From: SIG440 sp045587485
Lineage (GTDB): Bacteria > Bacillota > Clostridia > Monoglobales > Monoglobaceae
Reading direction: 5' to 3'
NCBI GenBank assembly: GCA_045587485.1
Contig: JAZNCI010000018.1
Location: 1-64,000, forward strand
DNA: 64,000 nt
Part shown: in pieces, positions 57,243 through 64,000 of the stretch
Layout: the number at the start of each line of letters is the position of its first letter
Position numbering within the stretch: the first letter of the stretch is position 1
Made by a program: the position numbers and the translations under genes
The notes under the pieces: generated by a model
Told to the model about the DNA's origin: nothing
Database searches by the model: none
The model's input: the letters and a program-made list of their open reading frames with translations, nothing else

Positions 57243-57268
57243 ATATTAGGTAAGGCTTGTGCATAAGT
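57243..57268 (+). promoter_or_regulatory. Sigma-E-type promoter of spoIVA
   Basis: ATATT (57243-57247), a 14-bp spacer and CATAAGT (57262-57268) match the mother-cell sigma-E pattern. The ATG is at 57314, with AAGGAGG in between. The Bacillus spoIVA gene is also sigma-E controlled. Confidence 0.6.
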
Positions 57269-57313
57269 ATTGTAACAAAATAACAGGCAAAAAAATCCAA
57301 GGAGGAATATTAA

Positions 57314-58792
57314 ATGCTTGAATATAATATCTACAGCGATATTGCAAAGCGTTCCGGCGGCGATGTATACTTAGGTGTTGTCGGTCCTGTTCGCACGGGA
57401 AAATCAACATTTATAAAGAATTTTATGAATCTTATGGTAATCCCTAATATCGAAAATGACCATAAGCGTGAGCGTGCTATGGACGAACTGCCACAGAGTG
57501 CCGGTGGCAGAATGATTATGACAACCGAGCCAAAATTTATTCCCAACGAGGCGGTTGAAGTACGTCTTGATGATAACACATCCTTCAGAATACGGCTTAT
57601 TGACTGTGTGGGTTACATTGTTGACAGTGCTCTTGGGTATATTGAGAACGATAACCCAAGAATGGTTATGACCCCCTGGTCACAAACTCCGATGCCCTTT
57701 GCAGAGGCCGCCGAAATAGGTACTAAAAAGGTTATCTGCGAACATTCAACAGTTGGAATTGTAGTCACAACCGACGGCAGTATTACCGACATCGACAAAG
57801 AGGATTATTATCCCGCTGAAGAGCAGGTTGTTAACCAGTTAAAAGACCTGGGCAAGCCTTTTATTATTATTCTCAACACCCTTAACCCTTATTCAGAAAA
57901 TGTGTGCGAGCACAAAGAATATTTAGAGGAAAAATATGGTGCCTGCGTTCTGCCAATGAACTGTATGGAGCTTTGTATGGAAGACATCAGCGCTATTATG
58001 GAAAATCTTCTTCTTGCATTTCCCGTTACTGAAATCGGTATCACCCTTCCTGGATGGGCAGATGCGCTTGATAGTACTCATTGGTTGAAGTGCGAAATGC
58101 AAAAATTTGTTACCGAAACACTTTGCTCTTCGCTGAAACTTTCAGATGCAAAGAGTGTTTCTAAGGCCTTTTGTGAGAATGAATATATAATTGATTCAGA
58201 TATTTCATCTGTAAATATGGTTGACGGAACAGTTTCTATTAATTTAAAGCTTCCTGATTCTCTTTACTATAAAATTCTTAACGAGATGACAGGCTTTGAT
58301 ATCAACAGCGAAGAAGGTCTTATGAATTTGCTGAGAGAACTGGCTGAGGTCAAAAAACAATATGACAAGGTAGCATTCGCCCTTGATGAAGTAAACCGCA
58401 AAGGCTATGGAATTGTATCGCCATCAATTGACGAGCTTACCCTTGAAGAACCCGAAATTGTCAAACAAGGGAGCCGCTTTGGCGTAAGACTTAAAGCATC
58501 AGCACCGTCAATACATATGATTCGTGCAGATATCGAAACCGAGGTCAGCCCAATTGTAGGAACAGAAAAGCAATCTGAAGAGCTTGTTCACTATCTGCTG
58601 AATGAATTTGAAACAGACCCCAAGAAAATCTGGCAATCAAACATCTTTGGCAAATCTCTTCATGAGCTTGTAAACGAGGGCTTGCATAATAAGCTCTACC
58701 GTATGCCCGATGACGCACAGATAAAGTTGCAGGAAACCCTGCAAAAAATTATCAACGAAGGCAGCGGCGGTCTTATCTGTATCATACTTTAA
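57314..58792 (+). CDS. spoIVA: Stage IV sporulation protein A
   Basis: A 492-aa cytoskeletal ATPase that polymerises on the forespore outer membrane as the base of the coat. The N-terminal NTPase domain has P-loop GPVRTGKS (24-31), a sensor region IDCVGYIVDSALGYIEND and a TTDGSITDI motif. The C-terminal segment ends with NEGSGGLICIIL, the conserved membrane-surface tail. Length equals the Bacillus protein (492). AAGGAGG precedes the ATG. Monocistronic. Confidence 0.97.
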   Translation: MLEYNIYSDIAKRSGGDVYLGVVGPVRTGKSTFIKNFMNLMVIPNIENDHKRERAMDELPQSAGGRMIMTTEPKFIPNEAVEVRLDDNTSFRIRLIDCVGYIVDSALGYIENDNPRMVMTPWSQTPMPFAEAAEIGTKKVICEHSTVGIVVTTDGSITDIDKEDYYPAEEQVVNQLKDLGKPFIIILNTLNPYSENVCEHKEYLEEKYGACVLPMNCMELCMEDISAIMENLLLAFPVTEIGITLPGWADALDSTHWLKCEMQKFVTETLCSSLKLSDAKSVSKAFCENEYIIDSDISSVNMVDGTVSINLKLPDSLYYKILNEMTGFDINSEEGLMNLLRELAEVKKQYDKVAFALDEVNRKGYGIVSPSIDELTLEEPEIVKQGSRFGVRLKASAPSIHMIRADIETEVSPIVGTEKQSEELVHYLLNEFETDPKKIWQSNIFGKSLHELVNEGLHNKLYRMPDDAQIKLQETLQKIINEGSGGLICIIL

Positions 58793-58804
58793 TTTTTCAA
58801 CTTA

Positions 58805-58835
58805 AAAAGGTGTACGTTTTCAACGTACACCTTTT
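58805..58835. terminator. Bidirectional terminator between spoIVA and the his operon
   Basis: AAAAGGTGTACGTT (58805-58818), loop TTC, AACGTACACCTTTT (58822-58835): a perfect 14-bp stem with A- and T-rich edges serving both convergent genes. Confidence 0.9.
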
Positions 58836-58838
58836 CCG

Positions 58839-59618
58839 TTAAAGCCTTAAATCTTTAAATCCCATATCCTTTGCGATACGTTCATATTCGTCAAACATAT
58901 AGCAAAGGGTGTTTGCTGAGTGGCTGTCACTTGAAAGAATTACTCTTCCACCCTTTTGTGCAATATAATTCAAAAACTGTATTTCAGGATACGCCTTTGT
59001 ACGATAACCCCGTGAAATTGCACCTGTATTAATTTCAAAGGGCTTGCCGCATAAAATCAGTTTGTCAATAGCATTCTTTGCCGCACAAATATATCTTTGG
59101 TTTTGTGTGTCAAACAGTTCGTTACCCTCATTAAACTTGCACATCAGGTCAAAATGCCCGACAATATCCCCGCCTGTTTTGTTTATTACATCGCCTACCA
59201 AAGAATAATATTCCTCAGCATAAGCATAATAGTCACCGTAAAAAAAGGTTTTTACGCTACTTATAAAATTCTCTTCGTCAGAATCTACTTCGAGATATTT
59301 TCCGTCTTTCTTTACATAATGAACAGAAGCAATGCGATAATCCGTCTTTATCTGTGGCTCGTCAGAAAAATAATCCATTTCAAGTCCGCATAATATTTCG
59401 ATTTTATCTGCATATTTTTCTTTTAGTACTGCAATATCCTGCGAATACCTTTTAGTGCCCTCAAGGGACATACAGTATGTATCCGAAAACGCAGTATATG
59501 CGTGACCGGAAAATCCAATTCGTGTCATTTTTAAATCAATCGCCGCCCGAACCATCTCATCTAAAGTATTTTTACCGTCGCAATAGGTTGAATGAACGTG
59601 AAAATCCTCTAAAATCAT
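58839..59618 (-). CDS. hisJ: Histidinol-phosphatase, PHP family
   Basis: A 259-aa metal phosphatase converting histidinol phosphate to histidinol. PHP motifs: DFHVHSTYCDGK at the N-terminus, GFSGHAY, GLEMDYF, a central VGHFDLMCKF and a C-terminal LSSDSHSANTL. Position as the last gene of the his operon, overlapping hisIE by 4 bp, supports the HisJ/HisK role; isolated PHP proteins would be ambiguous. It supplies the activity missing from the monofunctional HisB. Confidence 0.92.
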   Translation of the reverse strand: MILEDFHVHSTYCDGKNTLDEMVRAAIDLKMTRIGFSGHAYTAFSDTYCMSLEGTKRYSQDIAVLKEKYADKIEILCGLEMDYFSDEPQIKTDYRIASVHYVKKDGKYLEVDSDEENFISSVKTFFYGDYYAYAEEYYSLVGDVINKTGGDIVGHFDLMCKFNEGNELFDTQNQRYICAAKNAIDKLILCGKPFEINTGAISRGYRTKAYPEIQFLNYIAQKGGRVILSSDSHSANTLCYMFDEYERIAKDMGFKDLRL

Positions 59619-60265
59619 TTTGTCATTTTCTCCTGTTTAACCTTGTGGTCTATTACGTGGCGGGATGCAAGTTCCTTGTGAATATCCTCCACCGAAATAC
59701 CCATCTCAACCATCAGTACCATTATGTGATAACACAGGTCTGCAATTTCATAAATTGTTTCTTTTTTGTCATCTGCCTTTGCCGCAATAATAACCTCGGT
59801 ATTCTCTTCGCCCACCTTTTTAAGTATTTTGTCAATACCCTTTTCAAAAAGGTATGTTGTGTATGAGCCTTCCTTCTTTTCAATCTTTCTGCCGATAAGC
59901 AAATCCATTAATCCCTGAAGTGAAAATTCGTGCAAAACCTCGCTTTGCCACATTTCTTTTGTAAAGCAGGAATCTGTGCCCGTATGACACGCAGGACCAT
60001 CCTTTTCAACCATAACAACCAAGGCATCATTATCGCAATCTGCGGTAATTGAAACTATATGCTGATAATTTCCGCTTGTTTCGCCCTTGAGCCACAGTTC
60101 TTGTCTTGAACGGCTCCAGAAACAGGTCAAACCCTTTTCCATTGAAATCTCTAAACTTTCGCGGTTCATATATGCAAGGGTCAGCACCTTTTTTGTTACA
60201 GAATCCACCACTATGGCGGGTATCAACCCTTTTTCGTCAAATTTAAGTTCGTCTATATTAAGCAT
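59615..60265 (-). CDS. hisIE: Bifunctional phosphoribosyl-AMP cyclohydrolase / phosphoribosyl-ATP pyrophosphatase
   Basis: A 216-aa fusion carrying steps 3 and 2 of histidine synthesis. The N-terminal HisI domain (1-105) has TCFWSRSRQELWLKGETSGN and the metal cysteines in DCDNDALVV and CHTGTDSCF. The C-terminal HisE domain (about 115-216) has KKVGEENTEVIIAAKADDK and EIADLCYHIMVLM. The length is as expected for the fusion. It lies 12 bp after hisF. Confidence 0.96.
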   Translation of the reverse strand: MLNIDELKFDEKGLIPAIVVDSVTKKVLTLAYMNRESLEISMEKGLTCFWSRSRQELWLKGETSGNYQHIVSITADCDNDALVVMVEKDGPACHTGTDSCFTKEMWQSEVLHEFSLQGLMDLLIGRKIEKKEGSYTTYLFEKGIDKILKKVGEENTEVIIAAKADDKKETIYEIADLCYHIMVLMVEMGISVEDIHKELASRHVIDHKVKQEKMTK

Positions 60266-60277
60266 TATTTTAACCTC

Positions 60278-61036
60278 CTATATCCTCATATCAATTCCGT
60301 TTGCACGGAGCTCTGCTTTTAAGTCTTTGATTGCAACCTCGCCAAAATGGAATATTGATGCCGCCAGACCCGCATCCACCTTTGGCACCTTTTTGAAAAG
60401 CTCTACAAAATCAGCTATCCCGCCTGCACCGCCAGATGCAATTACAGGAACTGACACCACATTGCACACAGCATCAAGCATTTCAAGGTCAAAGCCTTTT
60501 TTTACCCCGTCGGTATCAATAGAATTCAGCACAACCTCACCTGCACCATTATTCACACAGCGCTTTATCCACTCAACAGCCTCCATTCCAGTATTTTCTC
60601 TGCCACCCTTGGCAAAAACACGAAAGACACCGTCAACACGCTTTACATCTGCGGAAATCACAACACATTGGTCACCATAACGTTTTGCCGCATCATAAAT
60701 AAGCTGAGGATTTTTTATCGCACCCGAATTTACACTTACCTTATCTGCGCCACATTTGAGAACACGGTCAAAATCCTCAATAGTATTAATTCCTCCACCA
60801 ACAGTAAGTGGAATAAAGATGGTCTTTGCAACCTCTTTTAGTATATCAGTAAACAAGGCTCTGCCTTCAAATGATGCTGTTATGTCATAAAAAACCAGCT
60901 CATCCGCCCCGCTATCGCTATAATACTTTGCAAGCTGTACAGGGTGCGAAACGTCCGACACACCCTCAAAATTTACACCTTTTACCACCCTGCCGTCACG
61001 AACATCAAGGCAGGGAATTATTCGTTTTGTTATCAT
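60278..61036 (-). CDS. hisF: Imidazole glycerol phosphate synthase subunit HisF
   Basis: A 252-aa TIM-barrel cyclase that uses ammonia from HisH to form imidazole glycerol phosphate and AICAR. Catalytic D11 (IIPCLDVRDG) and D130 region (VVISADVKR) are present; phosphate-binding GGGI and ASGGAGG loops are intact. The start overlaps the hisA stop by 4 bp. Confidence 0.97.
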   Translation of the reverse strand: MITKRIIPCLDVRDGRVVKGVNFEGVSDVSHPVQLAKYYSDSGADELVFYDITASFEGRALFTDILKEVAKTIFIPLTVGGGINTIEDFDRVLKCGADKVSVNSGAIKNPQLIYDAAKRYGDQCVVISADVKRVDGVFRVFAKGGRENTGMEAVEWIKRCVNNGAGEVVLNSIDTDGVKKGFDLEMLDAVCNVVSVPVIASGGAGGIADFVELFKKVPKVDAGLAASIFHFGEVAIKDLKAELRANGIDMRI

Positions 61037-61746
61037 TCTGCCACCTCTATTGCCTCTTTCAATGAAATTGCATTTGTATAATAAGCCTTGCCGATAATTG
61101 CGCCGTAAAGGTTCATTTTTGACAGCGCCTTTACGTCATCAATGGTTGAAACACCGCCCGATGCAACAATCTGCATATTAAATTTTTCTGACAGTTCCTT
61201 GTATAACTCACGGTTTGTTCCCTGCATTGCACCATCCTTTGAAACATCAGTGCAAATAAGAGTTTTAACGCCTAAATTCTGCATTTCTTCACAAAACTCA
61301 AAGCAGGTGTACTGTGACTTTTCTGTCCATCCCTTAATCGCAACATAACCATCCTTTATATCAGCACCAACAGCAATTTTTTCGCCGTATTTATCAACAG
61401 CCTTCTTGACAAAAGATTTGTCCTGAACTGCTGCTGTACCTAAGATTACTCGGTCTATACCTTCGCCAATATACGCATCAACAACATCCATACTGCGTAT
61501 ACCGCCGCCGATTTCAACAAAAAGACCTGTCTCTTTGGCAACCTGACGTACTATCTCAATATTGGGTGTTCCACCGTTTCTTGCACCCTCTAAATCGACC
61601 ATATGTATATGACTTGCGCCCAATGATTCAAATTCGTATGCAATTTCGATTGGGTTTTCACTGTAAACCGTCATTTTATCATATTCGCCACGAAGAAGGC
61701 GTACCGCCTTGCCTTTATACAAGTCTATTGCAGGAAAAATATACAT
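61033..61746 (-). CDS. hisA: ProFAR isomerase HisA
   Basis: A 237-aa TIM-barrel isomerase of the fourth histidine step. Catalytic D8 (FPAIDLYKGKAVRL) and an Asp in VGADIKDGY are present; EIGGGIRS and VASGGVSTIDD loops are typical. Shares ancestry and fold with HisF next to it. Three bases separate it from the hisH stop. Confidence 0.96.
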   Translation of the reverse strand: MYIFPAIDLYKGKAVRLLRGEYDKMTVYSENPIEIAYEFESLGASHIHMVDLEGARNGGTPNIEIVRQVAKETGLFVEIGGGIRSMDVVDAYIGEGIDRVILGTAAVQDKSFVKKAVDKYGEKIAVGADIKDGYVAIKGWTEKSQYTCFEFCEEMQNLGVKTLICTDVSKDGAMQGTNRELYKELSEKFNMQIVASGGVSTIDDVKALSKMNLYGAIIGKAYYTNAISLKEAIEVAE

Positions 61747-61749
61747 ATC

Positions 61750-62370
61750 CTATTCCCCTTTCATCTCACAGAATGCTTTAAGAATTTTGAGGCCCACATC
61801 GCCGCTCTTTTCGGGATGAAACTGACATCCACAAACATTGTCTTTGGCAACCGCCGCAGTAAGGTCAGCACCGTATTCTGCAGTTGCAATAACCGACTCC
61901 TCGCACTTTGCACCATAATATGAATGTACGAAATAAACAAAGTCACCTTCATTTAAATATTTAAAGATTTCATGCTTGTTTCCGTTAAAATTTAATGCAT
62001 TCCATCCTATATGAGGAATTTTTAATTCCTTTGGAATAACCTCGTTAATGGGACGAACTTCGCCTTTTATTAATCCAAGTCCTTGATGCTCGCCGTATTC
62101 AAAGCTTTTATCAAGAAGCATCTGCATACCAAGACAAATACCCATAATGGGTTTTCCCTTTGCTGCCTCCTCTTTGATTGCCACATCAAGACCTGTTTCC
62201 CTGAGCTTTCTGACAGCATCTTCAAAGGCACCCACACCGGGAAGAATGATTTTTTCAGCCGAGCGCAAAACATCTGCATCACCAGTAACCACAATTTCAG
62301 CGCCAATTGCCTCCATTGAGCTTTTAAGGGAAAAAAGATTTCCTACACCGTAATCAACAATCGCTACCAT
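61750..62370 (-). CDS. hisH: Imidazole glycerol phosphate synthase glutaminase subunit HisH
   Basis: A 206-aa class I glutamine amidotransferase providing ammonia to HisF. The nucleophile Cys is in GICLGMQML (about 79-87), with the catalytic H-x-E in CQFHPEKSGDVGLKIL; VDYGVGNLFSLKSSMEAIG is the typical start. Length is normal. Three bases separate it from the hisB stop. Confidence 0.96.
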   Translation of the reverse strand: MVAIVDYGVGNLFSLKSSMEAIGAEIVVTGDADVLRSAEKIILPGVGAFEDAVRKLRETGLDVAIKEEAAKGKPIMGICLGMQMLLDKSFEYGEHQGLGLIKGEVRPINEVIPKELKIPHIGWNALNFNGNKHEIFKYLNEGDFVYFVHSYYGAKCEESVIATAEYGADLTAAVAKDNVCGCQFHPEKSGDVGLKILKAFCEMKGE

Positions 62371-62372
62371 AT

Positions 62373-62960
62373 TTAAAGTACCCCTTTCGTTGAAGGGATT
62401 TCGTTTTCAAAGCCTGCCTCAAGTGCTACCGCCTGACGGATGGCTCTGCCTGCCGCCTTGAATGCACCCTCGATAATGTGGTGAGAATTTGTTCCCGAAA
62501 GCTGAACAAAATGCAGAGTGCAAGCAGCCTCTCTAACAAATGCAAGCCAGAACTCCTCCACAAGCTCGGTGTCAAATGTTCCAACTTTGGCAGTTGGAAT
62601 TTCCAGCTTGTATGAAAGCCCTGAGCGACCCGAAAGATCAACTGCAGAAATAATCAGAGCCTCATCCATAGGTAAAATCATATTTCCATATCGGATAATA
62701 CCCATTTTATCACCCAATGCATCGTTAAATGCTTTACCAAGGCAAATACCCACATCCTCTACCGTATGGTGGTCATCAACCTGTGTATCACCATTGCACT
62801 TTATATTTAAATCAAATCTGCCGTGCTTTGAAAATAATGTCAGCATATGGTCAAGAAAGCCACAACCCGTATCAATCTCGCTTTTGCCTGTTCCGTCAAG
62901 GTTAATGCAAAGTTCTATCTGTGTTTCGTTTGTATCCCGTTTAATTTTACTTTTTCTCAT
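62373..62960 (-). CDS. hisB: Imidazoleglycerol-phosphate dehydratase
   Basis: A 195-aa manganese enzyme of the seventh step. The two metal-binding motifs DHHTVEDVGICLG and a GTNSHHIIEGAFKA are intact, with GFLDHMLTLFSKHG earlier. It is monofunctional; the phosphatase half found in enterobacterial HisB is absent and is supplied by hisJ. It starts immediately after the hisC stop. Confidence 0.97.
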   Translation of the reverse strand: MRKSKIKRDTNETQIELCINLDGTGKSEIDTGCGFLDHMLTLFSKHGRFDLNIKCNGDTQVDDHHTVEDVGICLGKAFNDALGDKMGIIRYGNMILPMDEALIISAVDLSGRSGLSYKLEIPTAKVGTFDTELVEEFWLAFVREAACTLHFVQLSGTNSHHIIEGAFKAAGRAIRQAVALEAGFENEIPSTKGVL

Positions 62961-64000
62961 TTATCTATCCTCCAGAATTTCTCCTACCGCAGTAAGAAAT
63001 TTATCCATCTGTTCTTTTGTTCCGACAGTTATTCGGTTATATTCACAAATACGTTTACCCGTAAAGTGACGAACAAGTATACCTTTTTCACGCAGCTTGG
63101 TATAAATGTCCAATCCCGATACCGACGGATGCTTTGCAAAAATGAAGTTTGTGGTTGAAGGTGTCATCACAAATCCCATTTCTTTGAGTTTTGCCATTGT
63201 GTATTCACGGTTTTCACTGATAACACGGCAATTTTGTTTTGTATATTCCTCGTCATCAAGAGCAGCAATGCCTGCCGCCATTGTCATACTGTTGATGTTA
63301 TACGGATTTGTGGAATACTTAATTGTATTTAAATCCCTGATAATCTCCTTTGATGCAATGCCAAAGCCAAGCCTTGCACCCGCCATTGAACGTGACTTTG
63401 AAAAAGTTCCTGTTACCAGCAAATTATCATATTTATCAATAAGACAAACTGCACTTTGGTTGCCAAAATCCACATATGCCTCATCAATTACCACAATATT
63501 ATTGGGATTGCTTTTTACAATTTTCTCAATCTCATCAAGGCATAACACAATACCTGTCGGTGCGTTGGGATTTGCAATAACGATTGTCTTATTTATCCCT
63601 ATATAATCAGAAACCCTTATTTTAAACTCATTATCCAGGGGAATTTCCTCATAGGGAATGTTTGAAAGTTGTGCAAACACGGGATAAAAACCGTATGTTA
63701 TGTCGGGGAACACTATGGGCATATCAGCATCACCATATGCCATAAATGCAAAGTTCAAAATTTCGTCAGAGCCGTTTGTCATAAGAACCTGCTCCGGCTT
63801 AACACCAAGAATTCCCGCCATTTTCTCGGTCAACACACTGCAGGTAGGGTCAGAGTACAGTTCAAGCATTTTTGCCGCCTCTGCAGCCGCTTTCACCGCC
63901 TTTGAAGATGGTGGAAAAGGTGATTCGTTGGTGTTTAGCTTTACAAGATTCAAAATTTTTGGCTGTTCGCCCGGTGTATACGGAGTGAGTGCATCAAATT
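62961..64000 (-). CDS. hisC: Histidinol-phosphate aminotransferase, 5' end beyond the window
   Basis: The visible 345 codons give a class I/II PLP aminotransferase. The PLP lysine lies in TGTFSKSRSMAGARLGFG, and VIDEAYVDFG and NPNAPTGIV are typical of HisC. The reading frame stays open to the right edge and translates upstream as ALTPYTPGEQPK, the normal HisC N-terminus, so the gene starts outside the window; a TTG at 63953 is not the start. Only a few residues are missing. It is the first visible gene of the his operon; hisG, hisD and any leader must lie further right. Confidence 0.95.
   Translation of the reverse strand, partial: FDALTPYTPGEQPKILNLVKLNTNESPFPPSSKAVKAAAEAAKMLELYSDPTCSVLTEKMAGILGVKPEQVLMTNGSDEILNFAFMAYGDADMPIVFPDITYGFYPVFAQLSNIPYEEIPLDNEFKIRVSDYIGINKTIVIANPNAPTGIVLCLDEIEKIVKSNPNNIVVIDEAYVDFGNQSAVCLIDKYDNLLVTGTFSKSRSMAGARLGFGIASKEIIRDLNTIKYSTNPYNINSMTMAAGIAALDDEEYTKQNCRVISENREYTMAKLKEMGFVMTPSTTNFIFAKHPSVSGLDIYTKLREKGILVRHFTGKRICEYNRITVGTKEQMDKFLTAVGEILEDR

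Noticed and set aside
57143..57244. N-terminal extension of the HAD phosphatase
   Set aside because: The extra 34 residues overlap the probable spoIVA promoter and precede a better ribosome site; HAD motif I begins right after the 57142 start.
63953..63955. TTG as the hisC start
   Set aside because: The frame continues upstream to the window edge and encodes the normal HisC N-terminus, so the gene is cut by the window.

Overview
The window comes from a low-GC, anaerobic, endospore-forming member of the Bacillota, most likely class Clostridia. The evidence is: sporulation genes (spo0A, spoIIGA-sigE, spoIVA, spoIVB, cwlD, dpaA-dpaB, a SpoIID/LytB-domain protein); the hydrogenase maturase HydF, pointing to an [FeFe] hydrogenase and anaerobic life; MurT-GatD, typical of Gram-positive walls; the large, Alu-containing form of SRP RNA; and frequent TTG/GTG starts behind good Shine-Dalgarno sites. 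Family or genus cannot be fixed from this sequence.

Layout. 1-1.6 kb: an almost complete IS1182-type insertion sequence abutting a hairpin. 1.6-6.2 kb (minus strand): a tight six-gene cell-surface operon (Wzz-like protein, BY-kinase, PHP phosphatase, VanZ-like protein, coiled-coil membrane protein, SLH protein) with a long hairpin-filled leader. 6.5-8.0 kb: pgsA and a YitT-family membrane protein. 8.2-10.8 kb: feoA-feoB plus the small FeoB-associated Cys-rich protein, under a TTAG-type operator cluster. 11-15 kb: mgtC (+), then asd-dapA-dapB (-). 15-22.3 kb (+): SpoIID-like, queA, tgt, yajC, a TIGR04086-type membrane gene, secD, secF. 22.6-27.8 kb: spo0A, murT-gatD, two Asn-rich genes in a spore context, spoIVB.

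27.8-33.3 kb (-): SRP RNA, dnaX, ybaB, a SulP transporter, a HIRAN protein and an acyl-ACP thioesterase. 33.4-37.3 kb: an RNA methyltransferase (+), then diaminopimelate dehydrogenase and dipicolinate synthase (-). 37.4-41.3 kb: tig-clpP-clpX-lipoprotein. 41.4-45.7 kb: a phosphoesterase, thrC, a mini P-loop protein and pgi. 45.7-46.2 kb: repeat-rich DNA. 46.3-48.7 kb: spoIIGA-sigE and cwlD. 48.7-49 kb: a probable structured ncRNA. 49-53.2 kb: topoisomerase IV. 53.3-57.1 kb: nucleotidyltransferase, HydF, lipid kinase, HAD phosphatase. 57.3-58.8 kb: spoIVA (+). 58.8-64 kb: histidine operon hisC-B-H-A-F-IE-J, whose hisC runs off the right edge.

Together, asd, dapA, dapB and ddh supply meso-diaminopimelate by the one-step dehydrogenase route, and the DapA product also feeds dipicolinate synthesis by DpaAB for the spore core. 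spo0A, spoIIGA/sigE, spoIVA, spoIVB and cwlD cover entry, mother-cell sigma activation, coat basement layer, cross-compartment signalling and cortex modification.

The most unusual non-coding signals are a mirror-symmetric array of ATTTAGC heptamers separated by sequence-unrelated mini-palindromes (45.95-46.15 kb), a MITE-like element bracketed by exact 20-bp repeats beside it, five consecutive hairpins ahead of the surface operon, and a free-standing structured RNA candidate at 48.77-48.94 kb. All coordinates and motifs were read by eye; no database search was run.
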